Shown here piece after piece: positions 12,719 through 25,361 of a stretch of 64,000 nt of DNA. Numbering within the stretch: position 1 is the stretch's first letter; each line of letters begins with the position of its first letter. Below the pieces are notes generated by a model, which was not told the origin of the DNA, did no database searches, and worked only from the letters and a program-made list of their open reading frames with translations. Where the stretch lies: the NCBI GenBank assembly GCA_951230915.1, contig OX579641.1, forward strand, positions 7,130,001 to 7,194,000. The letters run 5' to 3'. The stretch comes from Antitrichia curtipendula (lineage: Eukaryota; Streptophyta; Bryopsida; Hypnales; Leucodontaceae). The position numbers were made by a program, and so were the translations under genes.

Positions 12719-13777
12719 TTAGTTTCTTGAGTCTAATCTAAATAAACTAAATTCAAATGAATCTTTAAAATCAAAACCTATAATGTCAAAAAAATTATAA
12801 TTGAGGTTTTGAATAGTTTGTTGTAAAACATTAATAATTGAGCCTCCATTCCAAGTTGGGATGATTAAATTATTGTCAAAAACCAATGTATCTTTTACAT
12901 TGTGGAAGCCATTATCAATATCAGTGCAATACATCAATTTAATTCTTGAATCTTGATTATTTGGATAAGTTTCCAACTCAAGTATTAGCAATGCATTTTG
13001 ATGGATTTGAATGAAAAATAATCTACATTGGATTACAAACTACTTTCATTCCTTTTCAAAATACCTATTTAGATCATATTTGAACCAATTTTTTTTTTTA
13101 TGTCAAAAATCATAAGCATTGAATTTAGACCACCTTTACATTATATATATATAATATTATCATATTATCATATTATCATAGAGTGACCATGAAGTCACAT
13201 GAACCTCATTGAACATGCTAATGTAAGTTTTCTATTTATCAATGCTAGATTTATAAACATGTAGGTAATCAAAAGGATGGTTTTCAAATGTTATTATTTC
13301 ATATGTATTTGAATAGGGATTTATAATTATACCACCTTCAATTTTCCAATCAATTTGCGTTTTAGGCAAAGAAAGATATTTATAAATTTTTGTAATAGGA
13401 TTACATATAAGTATAGAATTTGAAGAGATGATATAGCAAGGCCGACATAAAATTAGAATCAATCCATATTGTGTAGCAAAAAATCTATATTTTATACTTT
13501 CTAAAACATTAATTTTAAAAAATGAACATTTAATATGATAACGTTGTCCACTTGAAAAATTAAGAAATGAAATAGTATAAAGAGAGTTTTATCCAAACAT
13601 AAGCATTTCATTTTTCTCTAAATGAATTTGAAGTCTTGATTTACAAAAATCATTGCTTTGAATTATATTTCTCCACTCATTACAAACCAATTGAAATTTA
13701 CAAAGACTAGCTATCGGCACAAAGCAAAATATTAAACGCCACAAATCCAATGGAATAAAAATTATCCAATTCATCAT
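12719..13777 (-). pseudogene. F-box protein pseudogene (F-box plus F-box-associated domain)
   Basis: Reading leftward, the first 62-residue piece (13777-13589) carries an F-box: PLDLWRLIFCFVPIASL, then CKFQLVCNEWRNII. It stops at TAA (13591-13589) but the same frame continues through SGQRYHIKCSFFK into ILICNPITKIYKYLSLP, the usual start of the F-box-associated/Kelch region (ORF 13462-13232). A second stop (TAG, 13234-13232) follows, then AT-repeat expansion near 13142-13180, and a third open piece at 12991-12719 (FDNNLIIPTWNGG) that resembles a later part of such a domain. F-box proteins are the substrate-recognition subunits of SCF ubiquitin ligases. The two stops and the microsatellite insertion indicate a dead gene. 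An intron explanation is less likely because the reading frame is open on both sides of the first stop. Confidence 0.65.
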
Positions 13778-14345
13778 TCACAACATTCATAATTCATAAT
13801 TTTATTTTTTTAATATAAAAATCAATACTATAAAAACAAATATTTTTAAATATAGGATTTTCAAACTTATTCTTATCATGGTTTTAGGGTTCATTAATTT
13901 TTATTATTCTTGAGTTTGTCTCCATTTTTATAAAATATTAGAAAAATTTGGAATTAGGATTGGAATAAAAATATTAGAAACAAATTATTTGGCATGTAGT
14001 TGTAGAATAAATGAAAAAATGAAAAAATAAAATAGTACACTCTACGCAAAAGACTAGAACTTGAATTTCAAGGATCTCTCAAACAACTATCCAATTTTAA
14101 GTTGTAAGCATATTGTTTTTAATATTTATAATTTAAAATTTATCTCAAATTATTTTTCAAAATTGTACAATTCACTTTTGCAATGGAGTTCCACTTATTT
14201 ATTGAAATATAAAAATCTAAGAATATAATTCATACAAATGGAAGTAAATTACAAAGAAAAGACATTTAATATTTAATCCTTAAAAAATGTGATATAAAAG
14301 TTTGAATATATTGGCTATTTGGATTGAACTTTCTACTACCTCTTA
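13778..14345. other. Intergenic, nothing recognised
   Basis: AT-rich promoter-side flank of the F-box pseudogene. No other feature that I can support. Confidence 0.5.
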
Positions 14346-14916
14346 CTCCCTTTGTCCCACTAATAACCTCCAAATCAAGCAAATTTTTTGTCCTACTAAA
14401 AAACTTTGTTTCTTGATTTTGAACGTTGAGTAAGTGTTCGTTGTATTGAACAACCTTGTGGGGCAAGTGAAACAATCTAGGAGCATTCCTTTGGCCTAGC
14501 AAGTTTGGTCTTGCTCATATAAGGCACCTTGTACAAATTGCTTCTTTAGATAGTAGTGTTGATGATGCATTTAGTGACCACTTCAACACTATACAAATTT
14601 GTTTGTAAAGTGGGCTATTTTTTTTAATTGCACATATTTAGGTTGGGAAATACATTTCTAGAATCCTATTGTTGCTACTTCCCTTTAAATCATTTAAAAT
14701 GACAAAGATGGCAGCATTTACAAATTATACTCAAATATTGTACTTTCTACATGGATTTTAGGTGCCTAAATGACAATGACTAAGCTAGAGATTTTGCATA
14801 GATCTAAATGATAGCGTACTTGTTCTTAAATATATGTATTGCTAGCACTATGACTAAAAATACAATTAATCCTTCAAAAAGAAGAATTTTGGAGGTTTTT
14901 AGTGGGACAAAGGGAA
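14346..14916. mobile_element. Mariner/Stowaway-like inverted-repeat element (TA target site)
   Basis: Begins TA|CTCCCTTTGTCCCACTAA and ends TTAGTGGGACAAAGGGAA|TA. The left end continues TAACCTCCAAA and the right end in reverse continues AAACCTCCAAA, giving about 30 bases of near-perfect terminal inverted repeat. It is flanked by the dinucleotide TA on both sides. CTCCCT(C/T)-type ends with TA duplication are the signature of Stowaway-type Tc1/mariner miniature elements. No transposase ORF is seen in the 571 bases, so it is non-autonomous. Confidence 0.75.
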
Positions 14917-15504
14917 TACACTATACATAGACAAAACTTTACATATGTCATTTCAACAATCATCAGAATCTATACTTTGCTAACTACAATAATATACATA
15001 ATATTTGATACAATATGAAAAAGACAATATCTCATTAATTCACTAATTAAAAGATGCTTACATTTATAAAAAAACAAGAGCAAGATCATTTCAAAATTTG
15101 GAACAATATAGTAATTTCTCCTATTGTAAAAAGGAGAATTTTTCAACAATTATTCCATCAAAAGATTTGTATTCTTTTTAACAAATAATCACTCCAAAAA
15201 CCTTGTTGTGATTTCACCCATCTACCGTTAACCATTTCAAAAACTAAATGTCTTTTAATAAAGCTTCATAGCAACCAAACACCTCCCTATTGGCCAAGAT
15301 TTTACCACAGCCTTATACAGTTAAAAATTGCCATGTTTCTTCTAAAGTGCATATTGTAAACCTATCTTTATCTACAATTTTCTTTCAAATAAAAAAATAT
15401 CCTACTCAAATTAATTTCACCCAAAATGTCCGAGGCTTTTTTGAGCTTCTTGGAAATTGTTCTAAATTGAATAAAAAGATAGCATTTTGATACGTTTTAT
15501 CAAT

Positions 15505-16010
15505 TTCTTTTGAGTTGTAACCATACAAATTCAATCAAAACATGTTCAAGATCACATGGGAAAAGAAAACACCTCACTATTACTTATGGATTGAATGATT
15601 ATAATGTTTGATCATAAGGGTGTTAAAATTGTAAAAGTGATTTGAAGTTTTCGATCCTCTTTTCTCTTGTCAAAGCTAAAAAATTGGTAACCAGAAAAAT
15701 ATGAGATTAAAGGACATAACTTGCATAACTCCAATTGATTTATGGCTTCTCAAAGTCTATTCTACTAGTTTTTGAAATGAATTTCTAGAGTGATTTTTTC
15801 CAAGATCTAATGTATTTGAGGCTCATTTTCAAGAACCATCAAGAACACAAAATCAAGATTTGGACACCCTTGCACAAAATCTCGAATTAATAACATCATA
15901 ATCATTCATTGTCAAAATCAAAATTTTGATCCTATAACCAGACTTCAAAAATAATTCTTCAAAAATATAAACTACTAAAGTAATTCAAGCATCTTCATCT
16001 ATGTTCATTC
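15505..16010 (-). mobile_element. Relict of family B TTAA miniature element, inverted, ends lost
   Basis: In reverse orientation this stretch follows the interior of the intact element at 20573-21209 block by block: GTTGTAACC(A/G)TACAAATTCAA, GATTATAA(T/C)GTTTGA, AAAAATATGAG(A/G)TTAA, AGATCTA(A/G)TGTATTTGAGG, and finally CAAAAATA(T/C)AAACTACTAAA. Neither terminal CCCCTAAATGCCC sequence remains. This is an older, end-eroded copy. Confidence 0.6.
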
Positions 16011-16764
16011 ATTAATATATTAAACTATAGGATCCTTTAATTAACTTGTTTGAGTACACCCTTGTAAAATTTCAGAATAAGAAACCTTACCAATTGTAAA
16101 ATTAAGACGCTTGGATTTTTTCTTAAAAGTGTTTTCAATCTTCCCAAATGGTTAGGTTTCATCTTTCAAAAAGTTTACACTAAAAATGTATAGATCCTAC
16201 AACTTGTTACTCTCCATATTATGTTGAAAGAATAAACTGGAAATACATATAAAAAAATTTAACAAAAAATACTTCATATTCATGCTTGAAAAAAATAGTA
16301 AGCAAAAAGAAGTAGAATATGATTTAAAATACAAACTTGTTCATAATTTAATTATGGAATTGAAATATCCTAATGGTTGTAATGTTGTAATAAACAATCT
16401 ACATCCAATGATTTTATTTTTCAGAAGTGTTGAATGAGTTAAATAGAAGACTTCAAAGTTATTTTAGAATAGAGATTCCATAACTAGCCGCAAACTAAAA
16501 CTCTTCATTACTTCATCTTGTCAACCAAAATGGGATTATTCAAAGCCTTCTACTTATATGCAAATCTAGGAAACCAAGTTCATATTTTTATTTCTTAAAA
16601 AGTCATTTTTTTAGTTGCCTAGAGAGCAACAGAAACCACATGTTATTCAATAGCTATTTAACTAAGTAGTCAAAAGTTATAAAAATTGTTGTGTCTTAAA
16701 GCTACTCCTTGACCACATATTGTGTAACATTTCAAAGTAAAAAAATAAAAATCTTGTTCTTAGA

Positions 16765-16814
16765 TAGATGCCCAAAATTGCTATTTTGCCAAAAAAAATG
16801 TTGTTTGGTCCTTT
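16765..16814 (-). mobile_element. Solo end of a TTAA miniature element (family C)
   Basis: Ends GTTTGGTCCTTTAGGGG|TTAA and, reading inward, matches the reverse complement of the left end of the family C elements (CCCAAAAT(T/C)GCTAT near 16770). No partner end was found upstream, so I call it a fragment. Confidence 0.5.
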
Positions 16815-19800
16815 AGGGGTTAACTAAAATAGTGCAAGAAATTAAATAGATAGGAATCCATACATATTGATTTGTAGTCCATTTGATATGAACATTAGGA
16901 AAAGTTTTGATGAATTTTCATAAAAATAGATAAATGTAGATGAATGCATATTGAATATAAATTGGATGAATGCAGATGAAATTGGGATGATTATAAATAA
17001 TTCTATTTGAACTAATACAAAACAATATAAACAATATTAAATTGATTTTATCTAAATATTTTTATTATACTAGCTAGTAGAAATATTATTTAAAAATAAT
17101 TTAACAAAGTAATAAACAATCAAAGAGTTCTAAAGTCAACCAAATAACTTGAAGAGAGAGTCGTTTAAAAGGGACATCAAAGACAACACCTCCAAAATCC
17201 TAAAATTTAAGGAAAATTTTTTTTTTTTTAACTACCTCCCCTCCAACCATTATTTTTAGCCAATCTTATAAAATTGAAGCATTACCAATTTGAATGAGCT
17301 CTACATGTTCAAAATTTGGAAGGAGTGTCAAACTTCAAAGTAGCGCTACATATAGACATACTCAAAATTTCACCAAATCAATAATCATAAAGTTATTACA
17401 AAGACCTATTACTATATTTTTAAGATACAATGCATTTTAGTTGAAAATATTGAAAAAAATACAAAAAATTTACTTTTTATTGACCACTGTCTACATAGTA
17501 GTATTACCACCATTGATTGCAATTACAATATGCATTCCCTAAAGCATAGTGGTAATAGGTCGTCCATGATATGTCTAAGGAGAAAATTGATAATTCAATA
17601 TTATTCATTATCATTTGATGTTGGGTGATGGTTCATTATTATATGGACCTTGAGTCAATGAAAATAATTGTAGAAACAGTGCCTAATAAAAAATAAGCAT
17701 ATACTGCTATGTGTAAAGACGCCCTTCTCACATATTATACAATAGAATGTAAATTTACTTAAACAATGTTTGTAGAGTGATTCGGCATTTGTAGTGTTAT
17801 ATAAGAGGTGACTTAAAAAAAAGACTTGCAAAATGTACTTGTCCAAACAATGAATAAAGGATTTTTTTTCTTGTTCCTTTATATTTTGGTCTCTTTGTAT
17901 ACTTATTTATGTGTGTATGTGTATGTGTATTGGCAAATGTAAAGAGTCACTTAGACACAATTCTTCTATAGAATCATAAGGCTAAACGACTAAAATGATG
18001 AAATGAAGCTACGACATGGCCATGGAATCATGATTATTCACTAAAGTCAAGAAATAAAGCTAGTTTGACTATCACTTCACATAATTTGTGTATCCCTTCA
18101 CCTACAATAGCAATTATTTGAATAAAATTGTAATTTTGACCTAAGTTGAGGGTTGTATAATTATTTTAAGTCTAAACTTTTTTATTGCCAATAGTAAGAG
18201 AAAGAATTATTTATTTATTAGGATTTTGATAATTGTAACTACTAATTAATTTCACATCACATTTGAGAGCATCTATCAAAATGAAACCCTAAACTCTTAG
18301 TCAGATCTGTTAATTGTGTAGGATTTGATGAACATTGATTTTGCTAAATTTCAAGACCGTTTGCGGCCCAAAGATTGTGCTTGAAAATGGAAGGCACTAT
18401 TGCGTTCCATTCTTGATACTACCCATTCACTTTTGTAGAATTCCATGTCTATAGTACTTCCATGTATATCTTCATTTGATTGTGGTTGTACTTTTTCAAA
18501 ATTGACTACCAATAGAATTACAATGTATCAAATTATTTTTTGTCAAGTATAGTATTGATCATTAGGGAGATTGAGAGTGTTGAAATCTAGGTGATTCATT
18601 TGAGCAAAAAAGCTTTAAAATAAACTAAAAATCCACCAATGTTGTGCATGGTTTGTTGAGTGCTAATTTTGTTAGATTTCTAAGCCACTTGTAGCCCCAG
18701 CATAGCACTTGAAATGCATCTCTTAATATTTAAGGCTAATTTTTGGACATCATGATTGAAGTGGCACAAGGAAATTGTTGGTGTTGCCATAGCCATCTCT
18801 AGCTTTAGCTTTGGATTGCATTGTGAGGGATTTGAACAATGTCATGTAAGATGTGAAACAAAAAGGTCAATTGTTATACTTCAATGCTTTCATTTTTTCA
18901 ACAATTTTATGTAGGACATTTGGAATTTTTTGTTAGTTTGATTTTATTTACATTCAAACAATAAATTCAATATGCTTCACTAATTATGAAAATGTATTGA
19001 TTCAAATCTCAATTGAATTATATTTTTTACAATAAGATCAATAAAATTGGTCTTTTTAAAACCAAAAATCTTTATCTATTAAGGATTTTCTTAACATTAT
19101 GGATCCCAAATTTTTCACTGTGACATAATTTGCATGTGTGACAAGTGTCTAATGCCATTGCCCCTTTATGCAACAATGGTACGCCGAATTGGCGAGAAGA
19201 CTTGTTAATTGCTTTCCATGGAAGATAAGAGAAATTTAATGCAAAGCATCAAGGTGTCTTGCTTTCTAATACTTAGAAGCCACATTCAAGGTTACTATAC
19301 AACACTGAATTGCAAATGCAGGATTACAATAGCATCATTACTTGATAGATTTTACCATGTGCAATGCGTTCTTGAGCTCGTACTTGCAATCCATCATTGT
19401 CCAAGGTGCCCACTAGATCCTCACTCAAGTTGACATGGATAACGTTGAAGGGTTGTGCACCATCAATAACTTGTTGATGTCATCCACAGAGCAATTGCTT
19501 CTTGGCATTGAGGACCAACTAGAAGATCTATTGTCCAACTATGATAGGCTTTAATACCGGTTCATCATATACTCCCTCCATTTGGAAATACTAGACCGTA
19601 TCAAATGCTTGTAAATAAGTTGTTGTTGGTCATTTGACAGTTCTTGGATAGGACGACCTATACTACAATCATTGTCTTCATTAGAAGCCAATGATTGTAA
19701 CTTTGGTGGTGATCTAAGATTTGGCTTTGCAAATGCAATTTTAAACTACCATATCTCGGCAACCAATAGCTCTCCAAAACTAGCAATTGAAGCAACGAGA

Positions 19801-20568
19801 ACAAAATATTTGTCACAAAATTAAAACCAATAGTCCTCCAAAACTAGCAATTGCATCAATTGCATCAATGGGAAAACCTCTATAGAACTAAGTTAAAACC
19901 AATTTAATTTTTTTTAAAGTGTGTGAAATTGTTTAATATTTCCAATAGTCAAATGAATCCTCATGGACTCTTCACAATAGCATATGCCAGAGACATCATG
20001 TTCTATATTGCCACAAATGCATCAATGTATGCCATCTCAATGATGAGGCTGCATACGTATATAAAAGTGTAGGGAAGACAAGAAGTTCTTGCCATTTTCC
20101 AAGATTGGTCTAGATGGCCACTCTTTCTAAGTTCCTACATCTATGTGAGGGATGGATTTTTGCCGCTAAGGTCTTCAAAGTTGGGAACGGGGCCCCAAAA
20201 CCTTCAATCTTCAATGGATGTCACTGATTGCATGGAGAGTAGTGGAGCCCTAGTTATTTTTAAAAGTGTAGTACAAATCTTTAGAAAATCTTTGACATTT
20301 TTCAAATCAAAATTTGTTTTAGAATGGTGAATTGAAAAAAGCTTTAATCTATTATTTTAACAACTCAAAATAAACATCAAATCCAAAACATTAAGATATA
20401 TGGTAGGATGTCAACCCAATAATAATTTATTTATCATGTATCATAGGTGGAATTATTGTTTTTATAATCCTATTTGGCTTTTAAAATTGAAACTTCATAT
20501 CATAAAGATATCACCCAAACGGGTCATCATTTGAATGAATGACTTCATGCCCATTTTTTTATTTGACA
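16815..20568. other. Intergenic, AT-rich; single Stowaway-like end near 19572
   Basis: No gene recognised. At 19570 the sequence TACTCCCTCCATTTGGAAAT resembles one end of a Stowaway-type element, but I could not find the opposite end. Short ORFs around 19209-19433 and 20145-20330 show no recognisable similarity. Confidence 0.45.
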
Positions 20569-20572
20569 TTAA

Positions 20573-21209
20573 CCCCTAAATGCCCGAGACACCCAAATGT
20601 GGTGTTTGCAAAACTTTGAAGTTCAATAAAACTTAACCAAGTTGCTATTTTTAGTAGTTTGTATTTTTGGAAAGTTCTTCTTGAAGTCTAGTTTTGCCTC
20701 CAAAAGTCCGATCTTGACAAAAAATGATAATGATTTTTCTATAAGAGATTTTGTGCACGGGTACCCTGTGCAATCTTGACTTTCCGTAGTGTTAAGAACT
20801 CTTAGAAATGAACCTCAAATACACTAGATCTTGGTGAAAAAATCACATTCTAAATTCATTTTAAAAAGTTGTAGAGTGAATTTTGAGAAGTTGTAAATTG
20901 ATTTGAGTTCTTCAACTTAGGCCCGTTAACCTCATATTTTTTTGGTCATCAACTTTTTAGACTTGATTTGCCAAAAAGACTTCAATTCTTTTTTGCAATT
21001 TTAGCGCCCTTGTAGTCAAACGTTATAATCTTTCACTCCATAAATGATATTGTTGTGCTTTCTTTTCCTATGCAATCTCTAACAAGTCTAGTTTGAATTT
21101 GTACGGTTACAATTTCAGAAAAATTGAAACATCTTATCAAAATGTTGGCATTTTATTCAGTTTAGAGCAGATTTCAGGAAGCTGAAAACAGGCCTTGGGC
21201 ATTTAGGGG
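20573..21209 (+). mobile_element. TTAA-type (piggyBac-like) miniature element, family B
   Basis: TTAA (20569-20572) then CCCCTAAATGCCCGAG at the left; CTTGGGCATTTAGGGG then TTAA (21210-21213) at the right. The terminal inverted repeat is about 16 bases with one mismatch, flanked by a 4-base TTAA duplication as piggyBac transposases make. Length is 637 bases and there is no transposase ORF. The interior is shared with the relict at 15505-16010. Confidence 0.8.
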
Positions 21210-21213
21210 TTAA

Positions 21214-24200
21214 TACATTTGCATCTTATATGTCACTTAATTAGCTATTGGATGCATAGTGCATAGTGATAAGCATATTGTTTTTCTCTGATTCACACAT
21301 GAAAAACATAAAAGATACATGTGTCATTATCTCATTGATTATTAAGCTTTTATGAAAATTCTAAAAGGGGTGCTTATGTAATTTTTCTATTAGTTGTAAG
21401 ACTTTTACATTTAAAAATTTGAGCACAATGTAATAAACACTTGTGAAATGAAATCATGAATTCATTAATTGTGCATATAAATACCCACTCCGACCCTATA
21501 TTTTTATTTTTTGGGAACTTCGTTGGACTACAATTGATATGGGATACATCTGTATGAATTAGTGTGGATGTATTCCATATATTTTTGTATGCATTTCATA
21601 TATATTTTTTATATATTCCAAATTATATATCTATATCCATATTCAAATGCCGTATTTGGTATCCCCTAGCGCCAAGCCCTAACTATTAGATAACCAAGAT
21701 CGTTTGTTTGATGGTCAATCAATGGCTATCTTTTTTTCATCTCATCACCTCATCGATGGTAGTAGAGGGGGATGGGTTTTTTTTGTAAGAAGATCAACAA
21801 TTGTGGTTTTTTCACTTTGGAAGGATGGGGGATTGTAGGAACAGGAGGTGACATGCATCTTTTTGGTGCATAGGCATAGCTGTATGACTTGTTTCTATTT
21901 TTGCCACTTTGCACTTTTGAATTTTGCTATTGAAATGTTAGATAAATTTACCAATTGAAAAATGTACCAGTAATGAATACTTTTGCTTTAAAATAGAATG
22001 TACAAAACTTTTGAAAATTGAAAATTGAAATTTTTTGCTTGCAAATTTATAAAATCTTTTAATGAAAAATATTAACACTCAATGAGTATAATTTGTATTG
22101 GTACTTAGCATTATTTAATCAGATTGATTATTTTACGTTTTTCATTACAAACTCACAGATTTACATGCAAGCTTATATATCACAATAAAAAAGATGGTCT
22201 TGAAAAAACTAAAATCATGAAAAACATTGATATATGTAAGAAAATAATACAGACTATACCAATGATTTGTTTTCAATTTAAAATTAACTAGTAAGGATCC
22301 TGAAATCAAATATCATTTGCAAATCCATACCCGGAAACATATGTTTTAGTATTAATTACAAACTCTTGTTTATTGAAAAGTAAATCTTGTATTGATGAAT
22401 CTGCAGTATGTCAATATATAACAATTAGTATTCCAAAGATTACATATTTATTAGAAAACAAATTCAAATTATTTTTCAATATACTTGATAAGTAAGTACT
22501 ATTCAACCTTATTATAATTGGCAAATATATTTTGGAAGTAAAAAAGACCAAAATTTTATAATTTAATTAATAATTAACTTTAATTTTACTATTCAGAAAT
22601 TGAATGGTTTATTATGTTCAAAAATAAAAATCATTTTGTTATTTTTCTTATACATGACGCAACTACTTCAAAATCTTAGGATGAATTATTCAAACTTCTA
22701 AATAGATGGCAAAAATTTTGCAAGGCAATTTGGTAAGAGTAAAAAAAAATTACTACTCTAAACATTCACAGAAAGGAAAAAAAACTAATTTATTAAATGG
22801 ATGCAAAATTTCCATTTTATAAATAATTTTATCCCCAATGAAACCATAACATTTATAATTATTTCTAAGTATTGCAAGATTCTTATGACCTATTGTATAT
22901 GGATGATTTATTTTTGGATGAATTATCATATTCATTCAATGGTAATAAATTATTGATTAGAAACCATATTTTTAATATATTTAGAAATCTAATTATTTAA
23001 TTTCATATTTCATGATGATCTTGATTCAAAATGATTTGTACAAAATTTTACTTAATATGCGTGCTTAAAAACATATAGTTATATACAACACATATAGTTA
23101 CATTATATTATGTTGGAATTATTTGTTTTGATTTCTTAACCTCCTATTAAATCCCAAATTTTGTTGCCATATGCATCATTTAATGTTATTTTAATTGTGC
23201 CATATTCTTTTAACAAAAAAAAATTGTTTCTTTCCCATTGCAATAAACAATTTTGCAATGATAAATCTCCTCTATTAAGGCCCAAAATGTATAAACTATT
23301 GAATGTATTTCTTTGATGAATTAAACTTACTTATATCATTCAATTTTTAGAATCAAACTAATGTATAAATGACTATTCATATTAAACATGAAATATACTT
23401 AGATAGCCATTGTAGTATTGACCAAATCTTTTCAATTTGCCTTTTACATCTAAACCCTAATTATTGTGTTTGATATTTCATTGTACCATTTTACTACAAG
23501 TTTTCAAAATTCAAATCTCACAATAAATTTAATGTAAACATACTATAAAAATTAAGATAATTTATACAAAAATAAAGAAAATTTGTAAACTAACTTTTTC
23601 TAATAAACAAGATACAAATTACTATCAACGAGAGGCTATGATAAATCACTAGCTACATATTGCACATCTATACTTGTAGGAGATATTATTTTGAAAGTCT
23701 AATCCATGCAAGTAATGTAAATTGCAATTGAAGTGGTTTTAGAGCTGAGCCAAGCTCCAACCAGCTAAAATACAAGAAAAATGATAGGTTTCATTTTTAT
23801 TAGCACCCCATGTTGGAAACTACAATTTAGTTACTGTGAGTACTTTGGACCTTCATCATTGGGTGCCCAAATATCAACTTTAAATCCAGAGGCTTTTTTC
23901 TATTAGATTGACTTATATTAAAAGTAGTGCAATCATAGCTAAGTTTGCTTGGATTGTTTCTAGAGTCACATGTATTACAACATTGGTAAGTATAATTAGA
24001 ATTTCTTCAACATTAGACCCTATTGTAACTATCTCCTCTAGACAGATACATGCAACATTAATAATCTTGTATTTCAAACCATTTGCACATAGAATGATGA
24101 CCAAAATATTAATGAAATAGAGACAAATTTTTCTTCGGTTCCATATCATTTTTTATTCATAAAGAAGATTAAGTGCTATTTGTCAATAAATATTTTTTTA

Positions 24201-24441
24201 AATACTAAACCATGTGTGTACTACTATTTTGTATAGGAATAAACTTCTAATTGTTAGAACATGCATACTTTGCATTGGATGAAAAATCTAAATATGCTCT
24301 TTGATCATAAAAACTTGCTTTTCATTTTCATTTCCAAGTTCCAACCTTTAGGTTGGAATTTGTTTAGCCGATTTTTGAAGTGGCCTTAGGAATTTCTTCT
24401 AATGACATATACAGAGTTCATTTTGCAACCATCGAGTGACT
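21214..24441. other. Intergenic, AT-rich, no gene recognised
   Basis: Very AT-rich. Short minus-strand ORFs (for example 22935-22753) look like possible scraps of a decayed gene but have no diagnostic motif, so nothing is annotated. Confidence 0.45.
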
Positions 24442-24445
24442 TTAA

Positions 24446-25357
24446 CCCCTAAAGCCCCGTTTGTCCCCTCGGGGGACAATTTGGGTCCGGGTAGGTTCCT
24501 GTGACCTCAATTTGTAGAGAAATTTTTTGGGATTTCTTGAGGTTGTGCGGTTTTGCGAGAGCTTTGTGGATATATAATTTTTATTCCAATTGGTGCCCGA
24601 GAGAAAAAGTTATGCCAAAAATAGAGTTTGGCGGGCAGCACAAAAAAATCACAGAAAGTCAAAATAAATTTTTTAAATATTTTTTTCAAAATCTATGTCT
24701 TTTTGTCTACATTTGAAGCTTTGATTCATTCTATTTGGACTAATAATGAAAAAGTTATGGACAATCTTAGTTTTTCGGGCAATCTAAGCATCTTCTTGAA
24801 AAAATAACTTTTAGGATTCATTTTTTAATGCAATTTTACAATTTTCAGAAAAAAATTGTTAGTCAAGGTTGAATTTGCTTGCTAGAAAATCTCACCATTG
24901 GGATTATGGTATTTCAATTTTGTCTTAGAGCTATTAACGATTTAGTTATTCCTTCGATCTTCAACCTACTTCTATTTAACAATTTTTTAACGAGTGAAAA
25001 TTTAGTGTTTTTTTCTTGAATTTTTTTTCCTAAATTCTCAATTGAAGTATTCAACATATAAACTTAGAAAATCAAAATCAGCAATACAAAAAATTTAGGT
25101 TAAAAAGGTTCAAAGCCCAAAAATCTAGTCAAGCAAGGTGCAAAAAAACTTGTTTTTTTCACTTTGAATGCAAATATCTTGCAATCTATTTGGTCAAAGT
25201 TTCTGAAATTTCTTGCACACATTCTCATACTAGTCTAGTAAAAGATCCTACGGATAGATATGCAAAAAAAACAATTTTTATATTTTTTTGCTCTTTGCAA
25301 TAGAAGTGGCAGTTTTGAGTGTGTTTTGATGGAGAAAAGGCCTCGGGGCTTTAGGGG
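24446..25357 (+). mobile_element. TTAA-type (piggyBac-like) miniature element, family A, intact ends
   Basis: TTAA (24442-24445) then CCCCTAAAGCCCCG; right end CGGGGCTTTAGGGG then TTAA (25358-25361). The 14-base terminal inverted repeat is perfect. Inside the left end lies a small palindrome, TCCCCTCGGGGGA. Interior blocks (GCGGGCAGC, TTGATTCATTC, AGTGGCAGTTTTGAG) are shared with family C, so the families are related. 912 bases, non-coding. Other family A copies: 3218-3376 (truncated) and 60283-60809 (inverted). Confidence 0.82.
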
Positions 25358-25361
25358 TTAA

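Noticed and set aside
22753..24149. Minus-strand ORFs suggestive of a second F-box pseudogene
   Set aside because: No F-box or Kelch motif could be identified and the frames do not join.
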